From assembly GCA_032191485.1 (NCBI GenBank), contig JAVDOI010000010.1, forward strand, positions 5,403,808-5,467,807: 64,000 bases of DNA, in the 5' to 3' direction. Below, in pieces: positions 53,041 to 59,478 of the stretch. A program made the position numbers and the translations under genes. A model generated the notes under the pieces. The model was given only the letters and a program-made list of their open reading frames with translations. It did no database searches and was not told where the DNA came from. The first letter of the stretch is position 1. The number at the start of each line of letters is the position of its first letter. Origin of the DNA: Leptoclinus maculatus (lineage: Eukaryota; Chordata; Actinopteri; Perciformes; Stichaeidae).

Positions 53041-55591
53041 GACGGAGTGAGAGAGAGAGAGAGGGCGTGGGTATCGTACTGCCTATTCTGTCTATACAGT
53101 GGGCTTTATGGAATCCGTTTGATCTGTGCGTCAACAACAAAGGCAAGAGTAGAAAAAAAGATGGCAAAAGAAAGTCAAGTGTAAGAGTACACACTGGAGC
53201 CAAAGTAGCCCCTATGTTGTGAGCAGATTAAAGAGGGAGTGTTTCCTTTAAAGTGGTGTATAATCAGACCTGCTCTGTTTGTAAAGGCAGCAGCGCCGCA
53301 CCGAGCTTCTCTGCAACCACCATCTTAAAACGTGTTTTTATCAGCTCCACTCTTGTTTATTATAGAGCTTAGCCTCAAACATACTAATGAAGCAACCTAT
53401 ACATATTTATACCATTACAGTAAAACACCACGTTCAGGGTGACATATTCAGTATGCCGAGAATGTGTTGACTGTGTTGTGAACCATCTCCAGGGAGGGAA
53501 GATCCCCATCAGATGGACGGCTCCAGAGGCCATCGCCTACAGGAAGTTCACCTCAGCCAGCGATGTGTGGAGTTACGGTATCGTCATGTGGGAGGTGATT
53601 TCATACGGAGAGAGACCCTACTGGGAGATGTCCAACCAGGACGTGAGTCACAAACACTTACACCATGTCTCAGTTACAGTGACTGCTATGTTTTCCTCCA
53701 TCTTCAGCTCAATTCTTAACTTGAAGAATGAATTTCCCGGGACATTTCTTTTTCCCCTCTCTCGTATTGATCTAGAAGCTGATATTTGACCCTCTCTCCG
53801 TACAGGTGATCAAAGCAATAGATGAGGGCTACCGTCTTCCCGCTCCTATGGACTGTCCTGTGGTGTTGCACCAGCTCATGTTGGACTGCTGGGAGAAGGG
53901 ACGCAGCGACAGGCCAAAGTTTGGACAGATTGTCACAATCCTGGACAAGCTCATCAGAAACCCAGCCAGCCTCAGAGAGCTGGCCAACAGCTCAGCATGG
54001 TCAGTGGGAGAAAGCTGTAAATTGAAATCCTGAGTTCAGCTCTTTCACTCACACACGCATGTAGACTGGAGATACCTGGATTACATTATAGGACGGTACA
54101 TGCATAGAAGACATAATCACTGCTTTAGATCTACGTTGTAAATCTACTTTGTCAGTTATGAAAATTGTGAAAAGTAGAAAATGTCATTTTTTCCCTCCTG
54201 GTAATATCCCATTCTAATCTCTTATCTCTGCAAAGTAACATTCGTCAATGAAAAGGTATGAATATAGGATTGTGGGTTGGCATATCTACGGTCTCACATT
54301 CTAAATTTAGACTCCCTGCCACCCCGGTTATATTGCACACAACCATAGAATATCATTTAACTGATGTTAAGAACCAGACCAGCATACAGAGTGTGCAAAC
54401 GAGTATGAGCCGGTCCCTTTCAAAGAAGACAGAAGACACTTTAAAAAAAAGATAAAATAACAAATCCCAGCACAACTGAAAAGACAACAGAGGAGAACTA
54501 CTCACAAAGGCCTCTAACCCCCTGAAGACACAAAGAACTGAGACCAGAAAGAAGAGTCACGGGTCCTTATAGACTGTCTTTAACTGAAGCATATGAAGCA
54601 CAGTATGTAAGTGCAAATCGTATGTTAGTGCAGATGCAGTTAGTACTACATTTGCAAGGTATTTACGGAGTTTGAGCATGCACATGAACAAACACAAAGA
54701 TCTTTTACAAAATAGCAATAGAAAGCAAACAGTCAAAGAGTTTGACAATTAAAGCCATGTGTGTTTGCACTGGAGGCGAGGGGATGAATCATGAAGCAAA
54801 CGTACCCACTAATGGGTAGGTTACACTTAGGGTTCATATTTTCTTTTCACAATGGACTTGAGTCTGTCATACTGTGGTTGTTGCAGAGTTAAAGCTATTC
54901 TGTCCAAATGCAGATAGAGCACCTTGAATGGACATTAATTGGCTCCTCAAGTGTGCTGCTGACACTTTGCATTCTTATGAATGCCCCCCTAACAAGAGTT
55001 GGACTTAATAACAGCTCAAAGGGCAAATAATGGACTTCGGCACCAATCAGAAACTATTATTTACTGTAGCCACTCAACGGGACAACATTTCATTGAGTCG
55101 TGAGTGTGCTTTGTATCCCAGCAGGGAGGACGCGTCCACCCCAGAGTTCAGTGTGAGCACAGTGGATGAGTGGTTGGAGGCCATCAAGATGGGCCAGTAT
55201 AAGGAGAACTTTTCCAGTGCTGGATATGTCAGCTTGGACTCAATCCTCTACATCAGTGTCAGGTACAAACGGCTGGTGACTCATCCCAGTTAAATGAAGC
55301 ACTCAATAGGTCAACATTGTCAGTAAAAGACACACTATATGCCACTTGAGTGTCATTTAAAATTAAAGAGGGGGATTTACACAAGTATCTTGGACATGAA
55401 ACCTCAGCAGCTGCTTGGCATTTGAGAGACAATGAAGATTCTTTTTTTGTGCCATTAATGAATTTCTTTCTTTTCTATCTTCCTTTTGTAGTGAATTGGC
55501 TAAGATGGGTGTGACTCTCGCCGGGCACCAGAAGAAGATTTTGTCCAGCGTGCAGAGCCAGCAGACCCAGGGGACGCACGTCCAAGTATAA
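1436..55591 (+). CDS. EphA-class receptor tyrosine kinase, EphA4/EphA5-like; 16 exons, 5' end missing
   Basis: The encoded product is a cell-surface receptor for ephrins that signals through a cytoplasmic tyrosine kinase, a family role in axon guidance and tissue boundaries. Exons: 1436-1543, 2070-2421, 19444-19599, 22329-22664, 23531-23643, 25132-25294, 27205-27313, 39947-40014, 40756-40881, 40977-41162, 47705-47766, 50462-50671, 53493-53642, 53806-53999, 55122-55262, 55492-55591. All introns are GT-AG. The sum is 2574 nt with an intact frame, giving 857 residues against roughly 985-1000 for whole EphA proteins, so about 130 N-terminal residues lie upstream. Approximate partial-protein positions: ligand-binding to 100, Cys-rich to 205, FN3 206-405, TM 420-443, kinase 503-765, SAM 785-845. 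The ligand-binding part (VFYKKCPLTV, NLAQFPDTITG) is EphA4-like. The juxtamembrane (GYIKAKQDPDEEKM) and SAM (EWLEAIKMG) are EphA5-like. Subfamily is certain; the exact paralogue is not. Confidence 0.95.
1544..2069 (+). other. Intron inside the ephrin-binding domain
   Basis: A 526-bp GT-AG intron begins with a CA microsatellite (about 1552-1582). It interrupts coding sequence that is continuous in the usual Eph gene structure. Nothing else is recognisable in it. Confidence 0.85.
2070..2421 (+). CDS. Eph exon b: end of ephrin-binding domain and start of Cys-rich region
   Basis: The exon is 352 nt, enters in phase 0 after cgcag and leaves in phase 1 before gtgagt. It encodes VDVGDRVMKLNTEVRD, KKGFYLAFQDLGACIALVSV and VFYKKCPLTV, then the sushi-like start of the Cys-rich region ending in GFEENKDVCQ. 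A glycosylation sequon NAS lies in CVNASEE. The sequence is closest to EphA4 from memory. The codons are noticeably GC-richer than the flanking introns. The last base joins the next exon to make CCG (Pro), giving CQPCRPG. Confidence 0.96.
6660..7400. mobile_element. Possible degenerate DNA transposon remnant
   Basis: The left part has the 16-bp palindrome TGATCCGTACGGATCA (6715-6730) followed by cacggttcggcacacatgtg and aaccgcggattaat. The right part has ctatgatccgtgatacgatc near 7346-7367. Similar gatccgtgatacgatcc and cacggttcgg strings occur in fish DNA transposon relics. No clear terminal repeats or target duplication could be set. Confidence 0.35.
7774..7990. mobile_element. Palindromic teleost repeat, copy 1 (one-armed)
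   Basis: The fragment starts with ggcttagcataaagactgg and continues into tatttcttggtcgagcgcag and gacttcctgaagtcttgtc. The first part matches copies 2 and 3. The second part matches the reverse complement of the ggaagttactggtcctcaac region of copy 2. The opposite outer arm is absent, so this is a truncated copy. Confidence 0.65.
8400..8455. repeat. (CA)n-(TA)n compound microsatellite
   Basis: About 22 CA units run directly into a short TA tract. Confidence 0.95.
11110..11420. mobile_element. Teleost interspersed repeat fragment
   Basis: The stretch contains tagactgtttataagaagt, gatgtcacccattggtttg and tggactgcagttttgagg, then gccgccatcttggttttgg. I recognise this string as part of an interspersed repeat found throughout teleost genomes. 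Its class is uncertain and the ends are approximate. Confidence 0.5.
14788..15044. repeat. Two CA microsatellites flanking unique sequence
   Basis: CA tracts lie at 14788-14828 and 14993-15044. The unique sequence between them contains partial internal similarity (gctgtggcac/ggccgatcc and ctggcccacga words) but no gene. Confidence 0.85.
16955..17100. repeat. Purine-rich tract
   Basis: The + strand is dominated by A and G, with (GA)n at about 17010-17030 and an A-run. It is low-complexity rather than coding. Confidence 0.7.
17320..17412. repeat. CA microsatellite with a 32-bp higher-order unit
   Basis: Within the CA tract the interruptions TAG and CTAGC recur with a 32-bp period (TAG at 17358 and again at 17390), so a segment of the interrupted tract has been duplicated. 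Confidence 0.75.
18060..18154. repeat. Long (CA)n microsatellite
   Basis: About 95 bp of CA with a single early AA interruption. Confidence 0.95.
19444..19599 (+). CDS. Eph exon c: EGF-like part of the Cys-rich domain
   Basis: The exon is 156 nt, the standard length for this Eph exon, with phase 1 at both ends. It encodes CRPGTYKASATDAYC, CTKCPPHSSS, CVCEKGFYRAETDP and MACT. The spaced cysteines and the KCPPHS motif are diagnostic of Eph receptors. The acceptor is ctccag and the donor gtgagt. It follows a 17 kb intron. Confidence 0.96.
19600..22328 (+). other. Intron c-d
   Basis: A 2.7 kb intron holds CA microsatellites at about 20039-20079 and 20294-20325 and a C-tract near 20779. The GC-balanced block around 20700-20940 is free of simple repeats apart from that C-tract. 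The region just before exon d is AT-rich. No gene is seen. Confidence 0.85.
20039..20079. repeat. (CA)n microsatellite
   Basis: About 20 uninterrupted CA units. Confidence 0.95.
22329..22664 (+). CDS. Eph exon d: first fibronectin type III domain
   Basis: The exon is 336 nt, the standard length for the first FN3 exon of Eph genes, phase 1 to phase 1. The protein runs from (R)SPSAPENPISTVNETC through LEWSPPRDTGGRGDITY, CRKCSGDGRKCTPCG, FVPRQFGL and NGVSDLSPTPRG to INVTTSQT. Sequons are NET, NYS and NVT. It forms part of the membrane-proximal stalk of the ectodomain. Confidence 0.96.
22665..23530 (+). other. Intron d-e
   Basis: An 866-bp intron with a G-rich run near 23140 and a normal pyrimidine tract before exon e. 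Reading through its donor adds only GENMHA before a stop at 22682-22684. No gene is seen. Confidence 0.8.
23531..23643 (+). CDS. Eph exon e: first half of second fibronectin type III domain
   Basis: The exon is 113 nt, acceptor ctacag, donor gtgaaa, entering in phase 1 and leaving in phase 0. It encodes (V)SVVLKERRSKDSV, TLAWQGPERPNGVIVEYEV and IYYEK. The usual Eph exon here is 125 nt. The 12 missing nt correspond to the short APSQ-like linker between the FN3 domains. No alternative acceptor lies 12 nt upstream, so the loss looks real. Confidence 0.93.
23690..24290. mobile_element. Palindromic teleost repeat, copy 2 (best preserved)
   Basis: The left arm (about 23735-23850, containing gttagcttagcttagcac and aaagactggaaacaaggg) is repeated in inverted form in the right arm (about 24150-24250, containing aagataagctaaccggctgc). 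The arms match over roughly 100 bp with scattered mismatches, around a centre of about 300 bp. This is the structure of a foldback or MITE-type DNA element. Sequences with the motif agcttagcacaaagactgg are very common in teleost genomes. The superfamily is not determined. Confidence 0.75.
24527..24594. repeat. Long (GT)n microsatellite
   Basis: About 33 uninterrupted GT units. Confidence 0.95.
25132..25294 (+). CDS. Eph exon f: second half of second fibronectin type III domain
   Basis: The exon is 163 nt, the standard Eph length, phase 0 in and phase 1 out. It encodes NQREQNYTVLKTRS, VEGLKPGTTYVFRVRART and GGYGSYGGEIELET. LKPGTTYVFRVRART is the conserved FN3 F/G strand region. A sequon NYT is present. 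The acceptor is ctacag and the donor gtaaag. Confidence 0.96.
25295..27204 (+). other. Intron f-g
   Basis: A 1.9 kb intron with a CA tract near 26649-26672, a short perfect hairpin at 26494-26516 and pyrimidine-rich sequence before the transmembrane exon. No coding sequence is recognisable. Confidence 0.8.
27205..27313 (+). CDS. Eph exon g: transmembrane helix
   Basis: The exon is 109 nt, phase 1 in and phase 2 out. It encodes DVFAIGDPNQ, then a hydrophobic run from STILAVSIAGG to VLLIFLVTCFVV, then the stop-transfer SGR(R). The helix is about 23 residues and contains a small-residue AGG step. The acceptor is tatatag and the donor gtaggt. The exon is flanked by 1.9 kb and 12.6 kb introns. 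Confidence 0.95.
28865..29270. repeat. Polypurine tract, about 400 bp
   Basis: The + strand is mostly A and G, with G-runs at 28921-28930 and about 29026-29037 and several (GAG)n/(GGA)n stretches. The open frames on its opposite strand are low-complexity serine/leucine/proline translations. Confidence 0.8.
31060..31330. repeat. Two GT microsatellites
   Basis: GT tracts at 31060-31092 and 31294-31330 lie about 200 bp apart. Confidence 0.9.
33180..33560. promoter_or_regulatory. Candidate conserved noncoding element
   Basis: About 380 bp are largely free of simple repeats, in an intron full of them. The block is rich in homeodomain-type TAAT cores (ctaataattagcc, gctaattaattatcc, gtgatattaatcc, gatattaaatgg). 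No coding frame is present. This is a judgement from composition only. Confidence 0.35.
34795..34890. mobile_element. Teleost repeat fragment
   Basis: The motif tcaagattcaagggtttta followed by tttgccacatgctcacac resembles a widespread fish repeat (ttcaagg-ttttattgtcacatgc type). It is short and the class is unknown. Confidence 0.4.
35470..35600. repeat. Foldback (nested inverted repeat)
   Basis: An inner hairpin pairs ATCAGGGCGC (35520-35529) with GCG..CCCTGAT (35534-35545), with a 2-nt bulge and an AGCA loop. T- and A-runs extend the stem. An outer arm, GCGTTCC near 35490, pairs with GGAACGC near 35572-35578. It may be a very short MITE. Confidence 0.55.
38583..38625. repeat. (GT)n microsatellite
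   Basis: About 21 uninterrupted TG units. A GT tract followed by a G-run also lies about 250 bp upstream (38307-38340). Confidence 0.95.
39947..40014 (+). CDS. Eph exon h: juxtamembrane start
   Basis: A short 68-nt exon, phase 2 in and phase 1 out, encodes (R)HCGYIKAKQDPDEEK and MQFQHGR. The CGY-KAKQDP-EEEKM pattern is closest to EphA5 as I remember the family, in contrast to the EphA4-like ectodomain. The acceptor is tttcag and the donor gtaaag. Confidence 0.94.
40015..40755 (+). other. Intron h-i
   Basis: A 741-bp intron with no repeats of note and no coding signal. Confidence 0.8.
40756..40881 (+). CDS. Eph exon i: juxtamembrane tyrosines and kinase start
   Basis: The exon is 126 nt, phase 1 to phase 1. 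It encodes (V)KLPGSRIYIHPHTYEDP, NQAVRDFAKEIDAS and IRIERVIGAG. Both juxtamembrane tyrosines of the Y-I-x-P-x-T-Y-E-D-P motif are present. These regulate Eph kinases by autophosphorylation and bind SH2 proteins. The first motif reads YIHP rather than the common YIDP or YVDP. The exon ends inside the glycine-rich loop. Confidence 0.96.
40977..41162 (+). CDS. Eph exon j: kinase N-lobe
   Basis: The exon is 186 nt, the standard Eph length, phase 1 to phase 1, after an intron of only 95 bp. It encodes GEFGEVCSGRLRVQGK, the ATP-anchoring lysine in YVAIKSLK (about residue 534 of the partial protein), then KQRRDFLSEASIMGQFDHP and NIIRLEGVVTR. The conserved Glu of helix C is in LSEASIMG. The lobe looks fully functional. 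Confidence 0.97.
42399..42500. promoter_or_regulatory. Candidate POU/octamer-type motif cluster
   Basis: Within about 100 bp there are gcatatgcatatgcata (42401-42417), catgaatattaataatcc, ctcatgaatattcag and gcatgcatattt. ATGCATAT-like and ATGAATATT-like words resemble POU-domain binding sites. It is an intronic position with no coding frame, and function is inferred. Confidence 0.35.
43410..43745. mobile_element. Palindromic teleost repeat, copy 3
   Basis: The left arm near 43430-43500 has gctaaatatgaagc, gttagcttagcttatc and ataaagactgtaaac. The right arm near 43635-43690 has gtctttatgataggctaag and gtagcttcatatttaac, its inverted counterpart. This copy is shorter than copy 2 and has lost part of the centre. 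Confidence 0.75.
44515..44800. repeat. Polypurine tract, about 285 bp
   Basis: The + strand is almost entirely A/G with scattered C and T. The overlapping open frames on the minus strand are low-complexity. Confidence 0.8.
45002..45134. repeat. Diverged direct duplication, two units
   Basis: 45002-45057 and 45078-45134 share acacaga-agcc-ctcataa, taatt, ccagatgtata and atcacttt in the same order. The spacing is about 76 bp. The two units differ at roughly one base in five. Confidence 0.7.
45161..45217. repeat. (CA)n microsatellite
   Basis: About 28 uninterrupted CA units. Confidence 0.95.
46354..46456. repeat. Very long (GT)n microsatellite
   Basis: About 100 bp of GT with one interruption (gagtctc near 46432-46438), the longest dinucleotide tract in the window. 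Confidence 0.95.
46565..46700. repeat. Polypyrimidine tract with a 27-bp tandem unit
   Basis: The + strand is nearly pure C/T. The word tcctccttctcttctttctt occurs at about 46611 and again 27 bp later, so the tract contains at least one tandem duplication. Confidence 0.75.
47705..47766 (+). CDS. Eph exon k: kinase hinge
   Basis: The exon is 62 nt, the standard Eph length, phase 1 in and phase 0 out. It encodes (C)KPVMIITEFMENGSLDTF and LK, the hinge and start of the C-lobe. The gatekeeper position in MIITEF is threonine, as in the family. The acceptor is ccgtag and the donor gtgagt. Confidence 0.95.
49092..49144. repeat. (CA)n microsatellite
   Basis: About 26 CA units leading into a short CG-alternating stretch (cgcgcgcgc). 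Confidence 0.95.
49818..49857. repeat. (TC)n microsatellite
   Basis: About 20 CT units next to a purine-rich flank, which gives local mirror symmetry. Confidence 0.9.
50462..50671 (+). CDS. Eph exon l: catalytic and activation loops
   Basis: The exon is 210 nt, standard length, phase 0 to phase 0. It encodes KHDGQFTVIQLVGMLRG, the catalytic loop YVHRDLAARN (catalytic Asp about residue 627), the DFGLS magnesium-binding motif (Asp about 645) and EDDPEAAYTTR with the activation-loop tyrosine (about 660). All catalytic residues are intact, so this is an active kinase rather than an EphA10- or EphB6-type pseudokinase. Confidence 0.97.
50672..53492 (+). other. Intron l-m carrying a Harbinger-like MITE
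   Basis: A 2.8 kb intron. Its middle is occupied by the 737-bp MITE at 51501-52237. A purine-rich tract lies at about 52640-52870 and a GT tract at 53008-53039. Confidence 0.85.
51501..52237. mobile_element. PIF/Harbinger-like MITE
   Basis: The left end reads GGGCCCTATCTTACACCC and the right end, reverse complemented, GAGCCCTATTTAAACCATC, so the tips are imperfect terminal inverted repeats. The element is flanked by TAA at 51498-51500 and TAA at 52238-52240. A 3-bp TWA duplication is characteristic of PIF/Harbinger transposons. At 737 bp and with no transposase frame it is non-autonomous. The open frames inside it resemble no known domain. Confidence 0.75.
53493..53642 (+). CDS. Eph exon m: kinase APE and helix F region
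   Basis: The exon is 150 nt, standard length, phase 0 to phase 0. It encodes GGKIPIRWTAPEAIAYRKF, TSASDVWSYGIVMWEVISYG and ERPYWEMSNQD. The APE motif and the DVWSYG motif are conserved. The acceptor is ctccag and the donor gtgagt. The open frame continues upstream of the acceptor, but that part has no Eph similarity. Confidence 0.97.
53806..53999 (+). CDS. Eph exon n: kinase C-terminal lobe end
   Basis: The exon is 194 nt, standard length, phase 0 in and phase 2 out. It encodes VIKAIDEGYRLPAPMDCP, LHQLMLDCWEKGRSDRP and KFGQIVTILDKLIRNPASL, then ELANSSA. The donor is gtcagt directly after GCATG. If the donor were not used, the frame would continue for eleven codons and stop at 54031-54033. 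It is separated from the previous exon by only 163 bp. Confidence 0.95.
54000..55121 (+). other. Intron n-o
   Basis: An 1122-bp intron that is AT-rich, without microsatellites or recognisable repeats. It ends at a tandem AG acceptor. Confidence 0.8.
55122..55262 (+). CDS. Eph exon o: SAM domain
   Basis: The exon is 141 nt (138 nt if the second AG is used), phase 2 in and phase 2 out. It encodes EDASTPEFSVSTVDEWLEA, IKMGQYKENFSSAGY and SLDSILYIS. The acceptor reads ccagcag followed by ggag, so two adjacent AGs are possible. The first gives SSACRED, the second SSAWED. The first resembles the NASCR stretch that I recall from EphA5. The SAM tyrosine in GQYKENF is conserved. SAM mediates receptor clustering and adaptor binding. 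Confidence 0.93.
55492..55591 (+). CDS. Eph exon p: SAM end, PDZ ligand, stop
   Basis: The terminal coding part encodes (S)ELAKMGVTLAGHQKKILS and SVQSQQTQGTHVQV, then TAA at 55589-55591. GVTLAGHQKKI is the last SAM helix. The last three residues, VQV, fit a class II PDZ-binding motif, as other EphA receptors carry at their C-termini. The acceptor is ttgtag. Confidence 0.95.
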
Positions 55592-57170
55592 CAGTTTCCA
55601 CACAAACACGCAGTGAGACAGAGCCGAAATGGATTGCTCCTGTGAAGAGTTTCCCCACTGAAATGGAGTTGTAATGGATACTCTGTGCTCGGGCCTCCAC
55701 TGATTTTGAGACACTCTGAGATGGAGACAACATGGACGCTTGACTCCTTCACCTTTTTTCGCAGTTTTCACCATTCTTCCCATCCTTGGGATGGGCACAC
55801 TCGCGGCTTCAGCACTCAAAAGTCCAAGCAACACAGCCACCATTACAGAGCAACAGAGAGACACGCGTCCAACAACAAGGCCACATCTAGAGCACTCCAG
55901 GCCATTTCATATAATTTCAGCTCAACAAAAGAAGAAGAAAAATGAATTCTTAACAAAAGAAATGACAAAAAAAAAAAATAGAATATAATTATCATCACTG
56001 TCTGTGAGGTGTACAGTTGTTTTTTTTGTTTTGTTTTTTTTACTGTCCTTTTGTTTCTGTTCTCACCTTGAAGAGTTTAAAAAGGGTCAGAAGAAATGTA
56101 TATGTGTAGATATATGTTTATATGGGCTGTGTGTGCCACAACCGTAGAGATGGACCTAATGTTTGTATTGGTGGTGAGGTTTATATCGCTCAACCTTAAC
56201 GGGAGTTATTCCCTAGTAAATGTATGGCCCCCCTCCATTGTATACAGAAAGCCAATGAGTGAGCAGAGATTATGAATGACATGAATGTGTAGGGCGAAGG
56301 GAACAGAAAAACTGGACTGGAAAAAAGATAGAGCGGTATGTCGATTTTGCTAAGCTCATGTAGGATGGAAGTATTATTCATTTAAATTGTGTATTTGACC
56401 AGGACAAGGGCTTCCCTAGAGACTGCTCTCAGACACACTTCCATAGCTACCAGACCCAGTGCACCTTTGCTAGTCTGTTTGCGCTTGTGATGTAACCGAG
56501 TGCAAAGAAACAGCCGAAACTGCTTAAGCTGCAGTCAGCACAGATACATTTTTCTTCTTCCATAACTGACTATCTGTTCCAAACAACATTGTCTGTTCAG
56601 CTGTTACAGTATGATGATGTTGGGAATATTTCAGCCCAAAAGTTTGCCTTCCCATGTTTCAGGTGTGTAAAGAAAGTTATAGTGTTTTTGTTGTGGAGCG
56701 AAGGTGATGCTAAGGCCATCATAGAGTTGACACTGATAAGAAGGTGGACCTTGTTTTTCCCAGTGTTGTGCCATGTAAAGTAACCTTGAAATGTTCATCT
56801 GGGCAACATACCATCATTTCTACTATACTCCGTCCTTTCATCAGCTCCTATGGCTGGATGGTAACACACAGGCCAGTCACAGTAATTACAGTGTTTCGTT
56901 AAAATAGTCTGCTTGATGAGAAGGAGCCTTGGAATGCACCCTTTTTTTTCAGCAGGGCAAAATATACGCAGTGCTGATTTTCAGCTGTGCCACCACAAGA
57001 GGGTACATTTTACTTTAAAAAAAGATGACTTGTTCTGTCTCACTTACTTGTTATCTGTCTTGCCAACCACTTTCAAGCATCCCTAGTTTCAAACCAATGC
57101 TGATAAGGTCAATTTACAAAACAATGTTTACAGCAAAAAGAAAATAAATTGGTTTGTTGTTGTTTTTTTC
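55592..57170 (+). other. 3' untranslated region of the Eph gene
   Basis: The sequence after the TAA is AT-rich with T-runs near 56020-56040 and A-runs near 55965-55978. I place the likely end shortly after the AATAAA at 57143-57148, giving a UTR of about 1.6 kb. Longer forms ending after AATAAA at 58141 or 58772 are possible. The end point is inferred. Confidence 0.6.
57143..57148 (+). promoter_or_regulatory. Likely poly(A) signal AATAAA
   Basis: A canonical AATAAA is followed within about 5-25 nt by a GT/T-rich stretch (ggtttgttgttgttttttt). This is the arrangement expected for a cleavage and polyadenylation site. It is the first AATAAA after the stop codon that I found. Confidence 0.65.
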
Positions 57171-58140
57171 CTTATCAGATGGAAACTGCTGCTTATCACA
57201 TTAAATACACGCGTAGATATGATGGGACCCTCTTTGTGTGCACTGCATTAATAGCACTGAACCTGCTTTAGTGTATTCCCAAACCCAGTATCAATATATG
57301 TGGTACTCTATAGGACCAACAGTGGCAAAAAGTACAGTATATATGATTGTATTATAGTGTAAAATATGTACAGTGTTGATTTCCAATGTTAGAATGTTTG
57401 TAATGATAACGATGATGATGACTATGATGTACTTTTATTGTGAAAAAGAGATTTCTGAAGTTGTCGTTCAGGGGCGGGTCATACAGAAGAAAAGTCGAGG
57501 GAGGTGATTTGTTGGTATGAACAAAGGAATGTAGCATGGTATGAAGCTTCAGCTTTGATTGACAGGTGGCAGTGGCTGCAGTTCTACCATAGTGTTAGAA
57601 TGAGTAGAATGGACTTTCCTTATTGATACACTGGCTTAATTTGCAATATCTCCCGTAAACAGTAATTACATGCACTTTTTAAGCCTGTGTTCTACAAAGC
57701 AGCGTTGAAAAAAAAAAAAAAAGCTTGTTTGGGTGAGGTACTGTGGAGATGGAAGGAGACGGGTTGAGATAAGACATGTTCTCAGATCAAATTTCTATCC
57801 ACTAACACCACAAGTTAAACATTCGCTAAACCCCTCCCCCAAGCAGAAATTGTCCAATCATAGATTAGCAACCGTAGCTAGGCACGGCAGACCCGTCAAG
57901 CATATCCGCATGCTGGAGCAATTAGCATGCACTAAGAGCGTTACTTGGCATTTAAAGACTTTGGAGGGTGGTTACTTTTTTCAGCCTTTCCATAACCCAA
58001 TATACAAGGGCAACAGTGTACGGATTGGATTGAAAGGGTGTTTGTCTGTTCTAGTGTAAACTGCAATAGTTAGCATGTCATGCTAGCTAGCGTCATTAAT
58101 TACCTAGGTTACATTTCTTTGTGGGGTGACAGGCTATGAA

Positions 58141-58146
58141 AATAAA
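58141..58146 (+). promoter_or_regulatory. Alternative poly(A) signal AATAAA
   Basis: A second AATAAA lies about 2.55 kb after the stop. The downstream GT-rich element is weaker than at the first site. Confidence 0.3.
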
Positions 58147-58771
58147 AGCTCATCCACTGCATTGTATTTCTCCACTGACTTTGAAGCTGGTCTTGGATGC
58201 TTTCAGAGTTAAGGGTAACGTTGGCTGTTGTCCCGCTCATTATTGGAAGTTTACACCAGAGCAACCCCAGCCAACAGCCTAGGAGATAATGCTTCATGTG
58301 CCAAGCACATTGGTTAGTCCTCATAAAAAGCCTTTTCTCTTGCAATGTTTAAAATTAACTGTGTTGTTGAAAATCCGAACAAGTATGGCCCCCTTTTTTT
58401 TTTACAGGGTTTTCAATTCAAAACAAGTGATCTAGAAACCTTAAAAAGTCAGCAGGAGACAGCGTTTTCAAGGAACTCATGGAACTAAAGTAAGCTTAAG
58501 TAGCTTAGCTAGCTAGCTACAGCTATCAAAACATGCCGTTGACATCGGTCATTTTAGCCAGGAAGAAATAATGTCCATGGCTAAAAATGTCTTTTGTCTA
58601 TATCTGCCTGAAATCAAGGACCCAGTGTTTAATGATTTTAATGCTTAACCTGCCGCTCTCAATGTGCCATTCTAGAACAAAAAGCTTGACCGGCACGTAG
58701 CAACTGTATCCAATTTCAACCACTATAAGGCTTTTGAGTTGGGTTTTTTCAGCCCTATTGTTTGAGAATAC

Positions 58772-58777
58772 AATAAA
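58772..58777 (+). promoter_or_regulatory. Alternative poly(A) signal AATAAA
   Basis: A third AATAAA lies about 3.2 kb after the stop. It is plausible only for a long UTR isoform. Confidence 0.2.
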
Positions 58778-59440
58778 AATACAATGCAATTCGGAGAGTC
58801 TGAAACTGTACATTCTACTCTTGCTAACTCTATGATTTCACTCTAGCGGACTACCCTTGACCGCTGGCCTTTTAGATGCCTTATTTACTGAGCTATTGTT
58901 CTTTTCTGTTGCCCTATAGAGGCGATATTAAGAGTAAAGTGTATGTACAAGTAGTATTTATCTGTGTTCTTAAGATGACCTCACATCAACGCCCTGGTTT
59001 TGTAACATCCCAGAGACCTTCTCTTCAACAGTACCTTCCCTTTGATTCCTCTAAGCAGAACAAAGTCATTTTGTTGTATCATGAATCCTAAAGCTGATCA
59101 TCTGTAAACGCTGATAGAGAAATTGGCAGATTGTTCTTATTTATTTTCATTGAGTCATACGATTAACAATTTGATTGAATTTGATACATTTGGTTGCAAA
59201 AAATTATTTCACAGGCAAAATTCCTCGTGCAATGTCAGGATTAGAAAAATCAATTTTAAGTATCAAAAAAATGGGCACATTGCAACAATGTCATCCCTTT
59301 TTCTACAAACTTATTCAACACTCACAGTTTAGACATTTTAATAATTCAGAGGTCATACACTCACACTATTCATCCTCAAGGTAAGCTATGTGGGTTGGTT
59401 TACTTGATACTCAAATACAGTGTTTGTCCTCCATACCCCA

Positions 59441-59478
<38 letters not shown>

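Noticed and set aside
53439..53492. Upstream extension of the kinase exon frame (MTYSVCRECVDCVV...)
   Set aside because: The sequence before GGKIPIRW has no Eph similarity and is separated by a good acceptor (ctccag). The preceding exon supplies TTR directly.
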